This document shows positions 1-19,000 of a stretch of DNA of 64,000 nt, one piece after another. A program made the position numbers and the translations under genes. The notes under the pieces are model-generated. The model saw only the letters and a program-made list of their open reading frames with translations, ran no database searches and was not told where the DNA came from. The DNA lies in assembly GCA_008711295.1 (NCBI GenBank), contig VUYV01000121.1:2245264-2309263 (forward strand), read 5' to 3'. Source of the stretch: Anarhynchus alexandrinus (taxonomy: Eukaryota; Chordata; Aves; Charadriiformes; Charadriidae). How positions within the stretch are numbered: position 1 is the stretch's first letter; every line of letters starts with the position of its first letter.

Positions 1-40
1 GCCCCGCGATCCCCTTCTTTACCGCATCCCCCCGCCGCAG

Positions 41-7354
<7,314 letters not shown>

Positions 7355-9270
7355 CACGGTGGATTACAGTGGTCGAAAGGAATGAAGTTTACATGTAGGA
7401 CTCTATATATATATATTATTTTTTTAAAAACAGTTTCTGAAAAATATCCCTGAAAGGAAAGGGATGCTTTTGTTAACGGTACTCGCTCGATGCTGGTAGA
7501 ACCTCAACTTGAAAGAAATATTCCCGTATACGATGCAAACATCAGACTTTTTAGCTGGTCAAGAAAAATGGAAAGCTTGGAAGAGGCTGTCACCTCTTGG
7601 GTGGAATATTGACTGAACTGACATTGGGGCAACCTGTTTTCTGTTTCAGCTCTGCCACGTATCCGAGTGGCCATCGACAAATAAGTTCACCTTCCCCCAG
7701 TGTATTTTGTAAAGGTAATAGCCATTACCTCCCCTACAAATTCCTGTTGAGAGGTTCGGGTGAAAAGTGCCGTGTAAGAGCAGCTACTAGCACATTGTTC
7801 TACGCAAAATGAATTAAAATGGTCTTAAGAACAGGTGTCCACTGTATCGGTAAATAAGAGAAAATGCGCAAATAACCGTAACTCTGCCCTCCGTGCAGTA
7901 CACTAATGATTTATGGAAGCATGATCCAGGGTGAGCTGAAACTTTTTTTTAAAGGATGCAGAATTTTTTCCTCCTAAACTTTCCAGGGCAGACTTACGGT
8001 CATGTTTAAGGTACTTTAAGCTGTGAACTTATTTTATCATGTTTAGATTTAAGTGTAACCTTAACTTGATGTTCCTGGACTTGTCACGCTCACTTTGGGG
8101 ATCGTTACCCCATCCTTTTAACGTACATCAATACCAGCCCAGAAACCCAAAGAAAACACTTTAATGACTTGAAGATATGTATTTTTTTTTTGTCATGACG
8201 AAATGCAATTTTGTGTGTATTTTATGGTGTGTGTGTGTTTGTTTGGGGATTATTTTTTTTTTTCTCTTTAATGATCAAGTGCCTGTTCCCTAGTAGAACA
8301 GAGCAGTGCCACGCAGCGAAGAGGGAGATTTAGCTTGTCGGTGCAAAATATCGGCAGGGATCTGACCTCTCATCCGTAACCCCTGCCGGTTTAGAAGGCT
8401 CCAAGTGCAACTGACGCCGCAAGTTCCGCAAGGGAAGGGGGTGGCCATGACCGTGAGGGACTGGTACTACATCTTGGTGCTTCTGGACTTCCCCTAAAGT
8501 CCCACTCCGGCTCCTGTTGACCCGGGACAACTAAGAGGGTAGCCTAGAGGGATGGCGGAGTGTGAATTTAGGGATTTAAAAAAAAAAGGGGGGGGCAGAG
8601 GGATGCCTATAACTGGTGTGGCTGAAACCGCCGCCTGACACTGAGACTCGAAAGAAGCTGCTGCAGCCTTTACCGGGCACTCAGGTGTCTGTGTCAGGAA
8701 AGACAGGGTGGGGTGGTGACAGCCCCAGCAACCACAGGTTGCTCTGGTCCAAGTGTATGTTATTCATCTGTCTCCTAATGGACACAACTGCTAAACAGGT
8801 TTTACATCCATTTAAATGCATAACGATTAATGGATTTAATTTGTAAATTCCAAAAATTCGTTTCACGCTCAAAATAAAGCTGTACACTTGGGGAGGAGAT
8901 GCTGTATTCTATATACGGTGGAACAACAGCTGAAGAGTAACCCACCTAAAATACAGAGTCACGGCCAGGACCTTCATAATCATTACTACCAAAAATGAGA
9001 TACTCTGAGCGTTTCTGCAAGAATTGTAAAAATCTTCTCAATTTGCCTCAGTTTTGTACAGGCATCTGCTTGGGGTTTTGTGGGGAGAGGCTTCTAGGGG
9101 TTTTACAGCATTTCTAATGATATTAATACTTTATCAGCACAACTGTTGGTGCTTGGGACCTTGAAACTGAGGATAATAAAGTGATGCTACTGTGTAAAGA
9201 ACAAAGTTGTCATCCTATGTAACAGGAAAGTTTGCGGAATGCTTTAATAAATGGGAAGCCCACGGGGAAA
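7355..9270 (+). other. OVOL2: OVOL2 3' untranslated region with alternative poly(A) signals
   Basis: Sequence downstream of the stop is AT-rich, with T-runs and a (TA)n tract near 7405. AATAAA hexamers occur at 8873-8878, 9175-9180 and 9246-9251; the first would give a 3' UTR of roughly 1.5 kb and the last about 1.9 kb. The end point is inferred, because transcript ends cannot be read from sequence alone. Confidence 0.55.
8873..8878 (+). terminator. OVOL2: Candidate OVOL2 poly(A) signal AATAAA (proximal)
   Basis: Canonical hexamer in CTCAAAATAAAGCTG, about 1.5 kb after the OVOL2 stop. Two further AATAAA hexamers follow at 9175 and 9246. Confidence 0.5.
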
Positions 9271-10930
9271 AGAAAAAAAAAGCATGTGAGGTAAATTAGA
9301 AGATCCTTTCTTTGCAAAAAGAGCTAAAGCTTACGCCCCGATCCCCAGTTCTTCTGAGATCATGCCATTTTAACTGAGCAGTATAGGTGGAAGGTTGCTG
9401 ACACTGAGCCAAGTGTGCATGCTTGCAAATACTTCAGCAAAATTGCCTGTGTTAACAGCTGGTTCAGCCAATTGCGCTGGTGCTACTGCCCCGAAACCCG
9501 CTCGGGCAGGGCTCAGTGGTGAGACTTCGTTGAGTTCAGCTCCTAGGTGGGACTGTTCAGCAGACTCCATCCGAGCAAAGCGACTAGCGGTCGCCTAACT
9601 GCAAAGCGTTGGTGTGCTCAGCCCTGTTGCTTCTGATTTCCCTCCCGTATCCCTGCAAAAACGTGTCCCTGCTGAAAGAGCTACAGCCACGTTAAGGTGG
9701 TCCTTCTGTGTGATCTCAGTCAAAGAACGCATTCACAGCAACGGAGAAAAGCAGCAGGTAACAGTACACAGAAGAAAAACCGCTCTGGACAGAGAGCAAA
9801 GCTGTGACAAGCTGGATGCCACAGCCGGAGTAACCGCTCTGAGTGCCTGGCTGGTTTTTCTGCAGAGGACAGATACGCCCTGTAGCAGGTGCCTTGGGCA
9901 TGTCAATTTAACAGTCTGGCAAGTTAGTTTTAAACCGGTCACAAAGTGAGTTTGAGTTTGCGTGACATTGGCAATGGCCACCTGCCAGTTCTGTTACGGG
10001 AGAAAACTGCCACCAGCTTGCACCTCGGCAGAAACGTTCTGGCGCTCACACCGGAGTGGATGCCGGCGGCAACCAGACTGTCAGAAGCGCCAGACACCAG
10101 TAACTTCCACCGGTACTGCCTTTGAAGGCTGCCGGCCTTCTCCGGGCTCTCTGATGGTACCGACTTGAAGGCAGGTTTACAAAGAGACGCTGCCAGTGGA
10201 GCTGGCGGCCCTCCTCGGGCACAAGGCGTTGGTTAAGCAAATGAAGATGGGTGAAGCCTACAGGTGCCCGCGCTGCCCAGGCTCCAGACTTGTCCTTATT
10301 TCCTAGGAGGAAGGATGAGGCTGCAATCTTACATGCCTGAGACATCTGATGGCTTTATGATGCACCCATGAAGGCGGCAATCCCACCCAAACATTGCCCA
10401 ACTGTTCCACGCTCTCTGGATGTATCCAACCCGTCAACACAGGGAATTCAGCACGTTCTACCACCTCCTGCTTCTGCCCAGGGGCATCTTACCTCTTGCT
10501 TATGCCCACCCTCTTTGTATCCACGGAGCTCTGTTTCACAGAAAACTGACCGTGTTCAGTGACGTTGAACCACCCACTTGCTAAAATTCTGTGATGTGGG
10601 AAGATACTGGTAAAACAGGTAGAACTTCTGAGCGCTCACGCAGCATCGTCGTGGTTAGTCATCTCTGAACCCGGTTTCTCAGTCGCCATGGTTTGTCTTT
10701 TTAGATAGAAATCTAATTAACCACGGAGTAATCATGCCATCACCAGAGCTGGTTGGAATAAGCAAGCACCACCGTAACTAAGTTTCATTGCAGAGGTTTC
10801 CGCAGCTCAGTACTCCGGAGGAGCAGAGATTAAGCACTACAGAGGTTTAAGTTTCTTCAGCCTGCCCGTTGGGTCTTTTTTGGGATATGGTTCTGGCTGA
10901 CTTTCTTGAAGCTTATGGGTTGGTTGTATT
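9271..10930. other. Convergent intergenic gap OVOL2 / MGME1
   Basis: About 1.7 kb between the last OVOL2 poly(A) signal and the first plausible MGME1 poly(A) signal on the opposite strand. I see no conserved-looking gene, RNA or transposon here; open frames on both strands overlap each other and look random. Confidence 0.5.
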
Positions 10931-10936
10931 TTTATT
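10931..10936 (-). terminator. MGME1: Candidate MGME1 poly(A) signal (AATAAA on the minus strand)
   Basis: TTTATT on the plus strand is the first canonical AATAAA met when reading leftward from the MGME1 stop at 12190, implying a 3' UTR of about 1.26 kb. Weaker AATAAG hexamers occur between 11.0 and 11.2 kb, so earlier cleavage is possible. Confidence 0.4.
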
Positions 10937-11142
10937 TGTAATCTGCAGCGCTATTACAAAAACTCATACATACAATTCAGAGAAAACAGAGGGAAGGAGG
11001 AAAAAAGCTTTCCAGGTGTGGAATACACAAAGCAATACTGCCTGACATCATCAAGGCTTATTCATAAAATTGAGTCTATAGACAGAGAAACAAGCTTCAA
11101 AAATAACTCTTCTCTTTTAGAACACTTATTCACAAACTTATT

Positions 11143-11204
11143 TAAAAAACAAACAAACAAAAAAAACCCACCCATCCGCAAAAAAAACCCTACAAACCCC
11201 AGTC
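11143..11204 (+). repeat. A-rich low-complexity tract
   Basis: Runs of A separated by single or double C (AAACAAACAAAC, AAAAACCC). It lies within the presumed MGME1 3' UTR, where it would be a T-rich stretch of the transcript. Confidence 0.7.
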
Positions 11205-12189
11205 AGCAGCTCTTTGTTGCTCAGAAGGCTTCAAAGTGACAAGCCTGCTTTTATAGAGAAACTCATTTGCGCTGGGGAACGCTATAACCTGACACTGGAG
11301 ATGGTTCCACAGGGGTGGGCTCCTGGTCGGCTCAGACTCATCACGAGGTCAGGAGAGCTCCAGACAGCTGCAGACCCGGCCCGCACAGCGCCTCACCGCC
11401 TGAGGTACAACGCCCCTTTACACTCTCACAGCTCGTTCGTGTGGGCCGCGCAGCCCTGTTAAGAAATCTGCAGGAGGAGCCGCTAGAAGTGGACAAAATT
11501 CCAACTTTTCAGAACACTTGCTGGAAATTTCTAAGCGTACCGGTTACAATTCTGCTCCTCTTTCGCTAAGCCACTTCTCTTAAATGATCACTTTGCCTTA
11601 GTATTTTAAATAAGTGCTTGTGAGAACTTTGGCTATAATTCTCAGCACAGTTTTTCCAGTTGTTGCTGTAAGAAAAACCACAAGCAGTAACCAGCCTGCT
11701 AATAGATACCTTTGACATGAGCAAACTAAGCTGACTGAAACCCAGTCTACTATATTAATTTGTTTATCGTTTGCATTTCTCTCAGCTCAGACTACACAGA
11801 TGTCGTTCTGCTTTAGTTCACCAACTTCATTTTCAAAGTCTCAGTTCTGCAACAGGTTTGGGGTTGTTTTTTCCCAAAATGACAAAAGAAGGATGATTTG
11901 ATTGAACAATATCAACCTCAGGTTGTATTAACTCTGTGGGGAAAACCAGATTAACTAAGTCGACTTTGTCCGGCCAGGTCCACTTAAGTCACCTACAATG
12001 TAAGCAAATACACATTCCCCACTCCAATTTTTCTTTTTTTTTTTTTTGAGGGGAGGGAAAACCCCCTGATATTAAGAAATAAGCTAAAGTTACTCAAAAA
12101 TAAAATGTATTCAAATGGAAGATTTAAACAAAGGATTCTTGCTTTGTCTCTGCGCTCAGACCACCGGCTTTGGCATCGCTTAGTCTGGG

Positions 12190-12324
12190 TCAGTTTTTGT
12201 CTACGTACTCTTCAAGGCGCAAAAGCCACTTATTCCAGTACTGCGAGCACAGCTCAGGATCCATGAAATGCGGATGCGCAGGGGAGCCGTTCTTGTAGGC
12301 AACCACAATGAGTCCACAGCTAAC
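12190..12324 (-). CDS. MGME1: MGME1 coding exon 4 (C-terminus)
   Basis: Acceptor ACTGCAG on the minus strand lies just right of 12324. The exon reads [11 protein letters not shown], then [14 protein letters not shown] and KWLLRLEEY, ending V-D-K-N before TGA. The tail is a few residues shorter than the human protein. Confidence 0.93.
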   Translation of the reverse strand, partial: VSCGLIVVAYKNGSPAHPHFMDPELCSQYWNKWLLRLEEYVDKN

Positions 12325-15300
12325 CTGCAGTTAAAAACAGAAGGCTGTCAGAAATTCAATGTAATATGCAACTTTAATCAGCAATTCCAAACACTAAATC
12401 TCACTGCAAAACATCATCCTTAACTCTGAGTATCAGAGTGATAGGGTCTATTTAAACCTTGCAGATGCTGGTAAAGCTCCCAGTGACTGATGAGGGTTTG
12501 CCTGGGGTCATATAACCGGACCGATGCCATTTCCCAGCATCAGTCTGAATGGAAATGGTTACTTCAGGGTGCTCTGACATCTTTCCTACTTGACAAACAG
12601 CTCTAATCCAAACCCCACTCAGCTCCTGGGGTGAAGAGAAAGTGGTGGGGGACAGAAGGCTAATAGCAGAATTCTAGAATTACTGCCTGTATTTCACTCT
12701 GTAAGGACCATGTCTGTTTCATGCTTGTGTTTACTGATCTCTACGATATTCTAGAAAGTCCTCCGAAGAACCTATGGATTACCCCTCTCTCTTCTGCTTT
12801 ATATTTTCCCCCTTCAATGCCTTGTATTGAAATAACAATCCTTCAGGCCAAGCAGACGTGGCTAGAATTGCATTTGGAGTCTTTAAAAACATTATTCCTC
12901 TCTCTTCTGATGAAGTGACTGACAACACACAGCTTTCCTCTGAGGAAACACTGCAGAGCTTCCAAACACTAAGTAAATCACTTAGTCACTCATTTGCTAG
13001 TGGGATATAGCAACACATGATGTGAGCAGTGCCCTCCCACCTCCGTTTCCCTGTTTGCAGGCTCTTTCGCTCTGCTTCCTCTCCTCCCCCTTCCTACTCT
13101 TGACACAAGCAAAAACCACACAGAGCAAAGCACTGGGGGTTGCCCAGATGCCCAGTCACTGTGAGTTCATCTGACCTGCTAAGACGCTGAGCATCCCTGG
13201 GTCCCACTGAGCAGCTCATTAAAACCAATGAAAATACACTTGGTAGCAGGATTAGCAAGAGTAGTGGAGTTATTTCACAGTATCTCAGCTTAACCTGATC
13301 TAAGACTGGGCTGCTGTGTTACAAATCCTCCCAACAGTTCCATGCTGGACAGCAGGTGCTAAAGGCAGTAGGTGGGGAGAAATGAAAATAACGTGGGCGC
13401 TACTGCTTGTCTTGGCAGGTAGCAGGCCTACTGACCTGGAAGTCATAATTGGCGTCATGATTTATGGCTCCAATATATGCTGCAACCTGCAATGGGTTGT
13501 CAAAAGTATTCCTCAGAGATGGCTTTGGTTTCTCTGAAGTTTTCCAGTCAATCACACACAACTGGCCTCTGCATAAGAGAACAAGATAGGACAATGTTTT
13601 AAACTCAAGTTTAGTCATAGCAAGAAACAAAGGATGGGGCAGCAAAGAAAGTTGTATCACTCTCAGCCTGTTTCACCTTGATGTCACGTTGCTCATTACG
13701 ATGTCTAAGTAAGTCTCTTCCACACTGGTAGTTTAGGTCTCAAAAATCAAGACTTATTAATATCTGCTGCAGTTCCTGGCAACTACCAAGGAGCGCTTAA
13801 CCCTGCCCCGCTTACATCCTGCCCCAGTAAGGAATTCTGCACAAGGAAGAACAGCAATTCTGTTATCGGGTTCACCTCTGAGTTCATCCATTTCACCCCT
13901 CTTAGAGATCTCTCCAGCTTGCTCCCAACAGCTCACCAACGCACCTGCTCCAGCCTGAGACACAGCCTCCCACACACCACGGAGCACCACGCAACACTGG
14001 CATTATCAGGTTTCTTAGAGAACCAGTACCTCACCGATACTTAGCCACGCAGTCTACCAGGCCCAGATACTGAAGAGTCTCATGGTGAACGGCACTTTCC
14101 AGGGCTTTCACTTCGCTGATATCTTTTAAGACATCTTGCACACTTGATAAGTAGCCAGAAATATCAACATCTTCTCTCTGCTCCTTAGTTGCCATCTCTT
14201 CTGGCAGAAATATAGATTCCAAAGCTGCATGAAAGAGCTCTCCTTGGAGGAAAAGATCTAAGGAACATGTGAAAAAACCCAACATTTTAGACACTACTCA
14301 TAATACCGATGGACTTGTATTCTAGATATTACACAACACAGCTCTCAAACCACTCCTCGTTTTTGTACTGAAAGCTTGAAGATGTGGGGAGAAGGGAATG
14401 AGACAGAAAAATAAACTAAGTGTCAGCAGTGAAATTACTATCTCTTACATTAATGCTTACTTTACTCTTTTGGTCTCACTAATTACTCAGAAACAAAATA
14501 TGATTTTTAATTTATTGTTTATTCAGAGGCATTTGTGAATTTCTATGAATTAAAAATATTATTCTAGGCTGCTTTTGCTGCATTTGCTTCTTCTACTGTA
14601 TAGGTTCATTTGAACAGAACTAATCTCCTCCTGAAATGGGTGGGCATAGTTCTAGGAGTAAGGACTTATGTCAGAAACGATTCCAAGAAAGATAAATTTT
14701 AAGTAGTCATGTTAGGTTTGTTATGCCACCTTATTCACTGAAGTGCTTATTAACTCAAAAAGCATAAACACAGGATATTCAATTTTTAAAAGCTAAATAA
14801 TTAATGTAAGGAGCACTCAGATATTTATCAACCTTGCTACAAGAGGCTACCTGCTACCCCCCAGGTACTCCCAGACACATTTCAGCTTGGGGGAAGTCAC
14901 CTTTGTATGTCTTACGAAACAAAAACCTCTAAGTGCATGGCAATTTTGTAGAAGAGGCCATATGTACTAAATAGTTACTGAAAAAGTTCAACATAACCAG
15001 CAAGACACTAGTTTTTTAACCACTCAGGATGATAGGATTTCAGAATGCTTATTTCCATCTCGTTACAAAGTAGCTTTGTATCTGCAAACAGGCTCAGTAA
15101 CATCAGCTGGAAAATATCTATTTGTAAATAGATACCAGAAAGTAGAGAAATACAGGAGAGGCAGACAGGACAGAGCAAAGAATGTCTACTGTCTAATTCT
15201 TATTTCCCACACATTTCTGAATCCATTTTAGTGGTCCTAGAACAAAGATCAGCGCTTAGATTCATTGATAACAGGTATGCTCATAATACCCTGTCGGCCC

Positions 15301-15973
15301 TCGAAATGGAAACAACTTAAAGGATTTCCAAAACACTTGACTTGTAGGGCCAGATACTGCAGCTATGCTAGCACGTCCCAGCCAGCTATCCAGGCTATTG
15401 CTTCTACTTTGTTATCACGCTGTGGATAGACTTACTTTTAGTATACTCTGCAAAACCATCTTTTCCAAGTTCCTGTATCATTTTCTGCTTCCATCTTTCT
15501 AGATAAAAGGCTTGCTGCGGAGACATTGTCTGTTGAAGAATACGAGTAACACTGGGCATTTTTGTTTTTTGTAAAGAGATTTTCATAGGGAGGTTTGACT
15601 CACTGTTGAGAAGGGGAACGCTCTTATTGGGGTTTATTAAAGGAACCCAGTTCTTGGGAGTTTTTGTTTCAGCTTTAACTGTAGGCCTGTGTTTATCCTG
15701 TGGCCCATATAACAAATTGTCTTCTTCAAGTATTGTCTCTGGTGTTTGAGCGCTGGTTTTGTAAGATGTAACTGAGTAGACCAAGTTCTTGTATTTTTCT
15801 TGGTCAACTTGTTCGTAACTGTTCACTTTTTTCTTCTTACTATAAAGACAAGTGGAGGTGGCCAGACACAAATATGGGAATTGCTTTTGGCAAACAGGTA
15901 TTTGAAAAAGCATTCCCAGTTTCCCAGGTTTCCTGGACAGTAGCTGTAGGAATTTCATTCCGACAAGAAGCAT
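12190..15973 (-). CDS. MGME1: MGME1, mitochondrial genome maintenance exonuclease 1
   Basis: Single-strand-specific mitochondrial DNA exonuclease of the PD-(D/E)XK superfamily that trims flaps and 5' ends during mtDNA replication (family knowledge). Coding exons on the minus strand, in order: 15973-15436, 14257-14035, 13568-13436 and 12324-12190. All junctions are GT-AG and in frame, giving 342 residues against about 344 in human. The N-terminus is hydrophobic and basic, fitting a mitochondrial presequence. [16 protein letters not shown] and [11 protein letters not shown] are family-typical. Catalytic positions are present: Asp248 in GLVDCVA, then Asp261 and Lys263 in [12 protein letters not shown]. 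Either ATG at 15973 or a second ATG at 15958 (337 residues) could be used; the second aligns better with the human start. Its promoter is shared head to head with SNX5. Confidence 0.95.
12325..13435 (-). other. MGME1: MGME1 intron between coding exons 3 and 4
   Basis: About 1.1 kb with a GTCAGT donor and an ACTGCAG acceptor on the minus strand. Nothing else is recognisable. Confidence 0.8.
13436..13568 (-). CDS. MGME1: MGME1 coding exon 3 (nuclease core)
   Basis: Carries the D-x-K part of the nuclease active site in [13 protein letters not shown], followed by [19 protein letters not shown]. Minus-strand acceptor CTTATGCAG and donor CAG|GTCAGT; the first base completes an Arg codon and the exon ends at phase 0. 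Confidence 0.95.
13569..14034 (-). other. MGME1: MGME1 intron between coding exons 2 and 3
   Basis: 466 bases with a GTGAGG donor and a TTATGCAG acceptor on the minus strand. No other feature is seen. Confidence 0.85.
14035..14257 (-). CDS. MGME1: MGME1 coding exon 2
   Basis: Joined to exon 1 it reads [14 protein letters not shown], matching the family. It continues [11 protein letters not shown], then [22 protein letters not shown], which includes the first catalytic Asp. Acceptor TTCCTTAG and donor CG|GTGAGG are on the minus strand. Confidence 0.95.
14258..15435 (-). other. MGME1: MGME1 intron between coding exons 1 and 2
   Basis: About 1.18 kb, AT-rich, starting GTAAGT and ending TTCCTTAG on the minus strand. 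I see no RNA gene or repeat family in it. Confidence 0.8.
15436..15973 (-). CDS. MGME1: MGME1 coding exon 1 (presequence and N-terminal region)
   Basis: Begins [20 protein letters not shown], a basic and hydrophobic leader consistent with mitochondrial import, followed by [20 protein letters not shown]. It ends LERWKQKM...[10 protein letters not shown] plus one base before the GTAAGT donor. The exon continues upstream as 5' UTR to an apparent acceptor (TTTTTCCACAG, minus strand) with first exonic base 16038. Confidence 0.93.
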
Positions 15974-16038
15974 TTGTGAGTAGTTAGGAGTTTTCTTTCT
16001 TCTGTTAGGAACGGTCTGTGGGTTACCATATTTTCCCC
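15974..16038 (-). other. MGME1: MGME1 5' UTR part of the first coding exon
   Basis: A strong minus-strand acceptor (pyrimidine-rich TTTCTTTTTCCACAG) abuts 16038, implying an upstream non-coding exon. That exon was not located with confidence, but the shared promoter near 21.8 kb is the obvious candidate. Confidence 0.6.
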
Positions 16039-19000
16039 CTGTGGAAAAAGAAATTTGTGATTTCCAGAGTCATAAAACTCTAGCATCAACCTATTTTTGC
16101 CCTTTGCTAAACAAAGAACTGATGTGGTCATAAAGTGCCTTCATACACCTTATGCCACCAAAATTCCATTAGCTAAATAATACAGTAAAAGCAAGAACCA
16201 ATAAGCAATGAAAAGAAGAAATGATCCTGAAAAGAACCAGTGCTGGTCTGCAAAATCTGAAACAGGGAAAACACAGAAAGATGTTACAAGTAGCAAACGC
16301 AGCAGCAGATGATGCTTTTACAGCAACAGTATCACAACTGTCATGAAAGGAGACACAAAAAACTGTTCCCCAACAAACATCCCCCCAAAAGAGGGAGGGG
16401 GAGATATAAAAAAAGGCTATGCAGCAGAGAACGTAGCAAATCCATTGTTATGAGGTATTAAAACCAAGTAAGTTTATAGCGGATGCCCAACTTAAGAGGA
16501 TTGTGGCAATAAAGTACCTTTTGGAGAATAAAAACATTTTTCTTGCATACCTAGAAGAAAGCAGACAGTGGCAGTATATACATGCTGAAATTGGGAGACC
16601 CGAGACTGGGAAAGCCAAGGACAAACCAGATATACTGCAAGTATCTTCAGATTCAAATAAACCTTTTAAAGATCAGAGTAAAATATAGAAGTATTTTTCC
16701 TAAACTGAGTTTCTAACATAGTTGTGCTCTAAGGCACTTGGGAAGTTTAAAAGTAAAAAGAGTATACCAGAATTATTGTTCACAGCATAGCTTTGAAAAC
16801 TGCATTGTAACTGCAGTGCTAAGTCCTAGGAAGGTTTATGCACATGGATAAAATGTAAACACTTTAACAGTGGCATTTAAATCAACAATAAATACTTGCA
16901 GATTGAGGCCCTATTCTTCTACTGAAAGTTATCTGCTTACCATTACAAAGTTCCCTTCCATCCACTGCAAACAAAGAATACAGGCAACGCGTGTTGCCAA
17001 CTAACATCAGCATTTTGTTTCTGAAAATACTTTTAACGTTACTCTTTTTTTTCCCTATGCTTCTTACACAGCACTTCATACGCTGCTCAAACTGTAGACG
17101 CCACAGAAAACAAAAACATAGTAGGAGGAGTTATTTTGTACGGACAGATCCTGCACTCATGCAGAACTGCAGTGACACCACTGTGTGGGTGCAAGCATCT
17201 GTCGCACAGAACAGTTTGCAAAACTGGGGCTGTATGGGCTGCAGCTGATGAGACCAAGGCAACTTGTAACAAGAGGCTGAGACCTTGGACTCTGGTTCCA
17301 TAAATATTGTTCTTCATCTGTGAAGGACAAAACCCTCCAGCTGCAGACATTTAATCAGGAGTAGGCAAGTAGGCAGACACACTGCTTTTTTCTTTACTGG
17401 CTTTACATTTTCACGCCGACTTTGTATGGTCTGGGCAAATAATAACTGTTCTGTAACCTGATGGTATGTAACTTGATACAAAATCAACCTGGAAATCTAA
17501 AAAGCAAATCTGAACCAGGAAAACACAGTTAGGTTGGATCAGAACTTTGCGTCATGTAGCAGTGGCATTTCTGACCCGGTACCAGGTGCCCTACAGCCAG
17601 ATTTGCCATACCATTGCTAGATGGTCTCACTCAGTCTTCCGTAACGGTTTCCTATAATTACAATGCATATAAATCAAAATAGTTAATGATTTTAAAACTG
17701 CTTCATGGTCCATAAGAGAGTAATGGAGGAAAATGATGAAAGTACCAACTGGTTAATTCTGCTACTGACTTCTTACAGTCTGATTAGCTAAAAAGCAAGC
17801 TACCTTACAAGGGAAACTTCACTATTTAAGATACTTTGAATGTATCACTTCCCTATTTTAATCATTACAGTATACATAATATTGAATCAAATCTAAATCT
17901 GCTTTCCTTATCCAGCAGAACTGGGCTAGGTGGATTTGCACTTGTTTTCTCATTTTCCAATGTTTACCAGCAAGAACGGACATGACTCTTGCTCTGAGCA
18001 TCCTCTGACCTTCAGATTCCTGACAAAACTACTCTCCTGCCTGCACATGAGAAAAGCACAATCAGATGCATCACAAAAGGAAAAACCAGACAATATTAAC
18101 TTTTACTGCTACAACAGTATGCAAGTTTTGCCAAAAAATAGAACAACCTGCTTTAGACAGGTTACACAGCAGCAAGAAATTGGACTGTTTATGTTCTGTA
18201 ACTCAAGTTCTGCCCTGCTTCATTTCCTGAACAGGTGAGGAAGTTTTACAAATTTAGGTGAAACGTAACCAAAGTTTATGTTACCTCTCATTTCTTGTAA
18301 GATGTCAGAAAGCTGTTTCTATAGCTTGTGAGAAATTTGTAACAGCATAAAGAGGTACTTTTTATGAAAAATACGTTTTGATTTTTCAGTTCTCCTTGGG
18401 TTTTTGATCAGAGATTTTGTATGTCTTCACTATTACTACCAATTGTTCTAATAAATTTATTTTTAAGAAGATCCCCATGTTTTCTCATTTGACTTTATTT
18501 TGACTTTATGTCATTTGCTTTATGAAGCAGTTCACTTCTGCAAAGCTGCTAAGCCAGCATTTACAGCAACTCACTCTTCTCAGAAGACCATCACATTTTT
18601 AAATAGATTTTTTTTTGTGTTGGAATTGGATCGGTTACCTGACAGAATTTGCCCCTTGCTGAAAAAGAAATAATGAATGATGTTAGCACATTACAACAGG
18701 CGTCAGTTTGCTGCAGGATGTAACAAAAACCAGTAAAAGCAGCAAAGGCATATGTAAAGGTCAGACTTTAATACCATAAACAAATTGCTTCACTGTATTT
18801 TTCATCATAAAAAGTAGTGCAGAAAAACTAATCTCTCCTCTCTTGGAGTTCGCCTCCTAATAGAGCTGCTGAAGCTGTGATTTAAAATAAAACAAGAAAA
18901 AAAAATACCGTTATTGCAATGTAATAGTAACCAAGCTTGTAGTTTCTCAGGCTATTGTTTGATGACCATTAATATGCTTACCCAAGTGTATTAATCAGAA

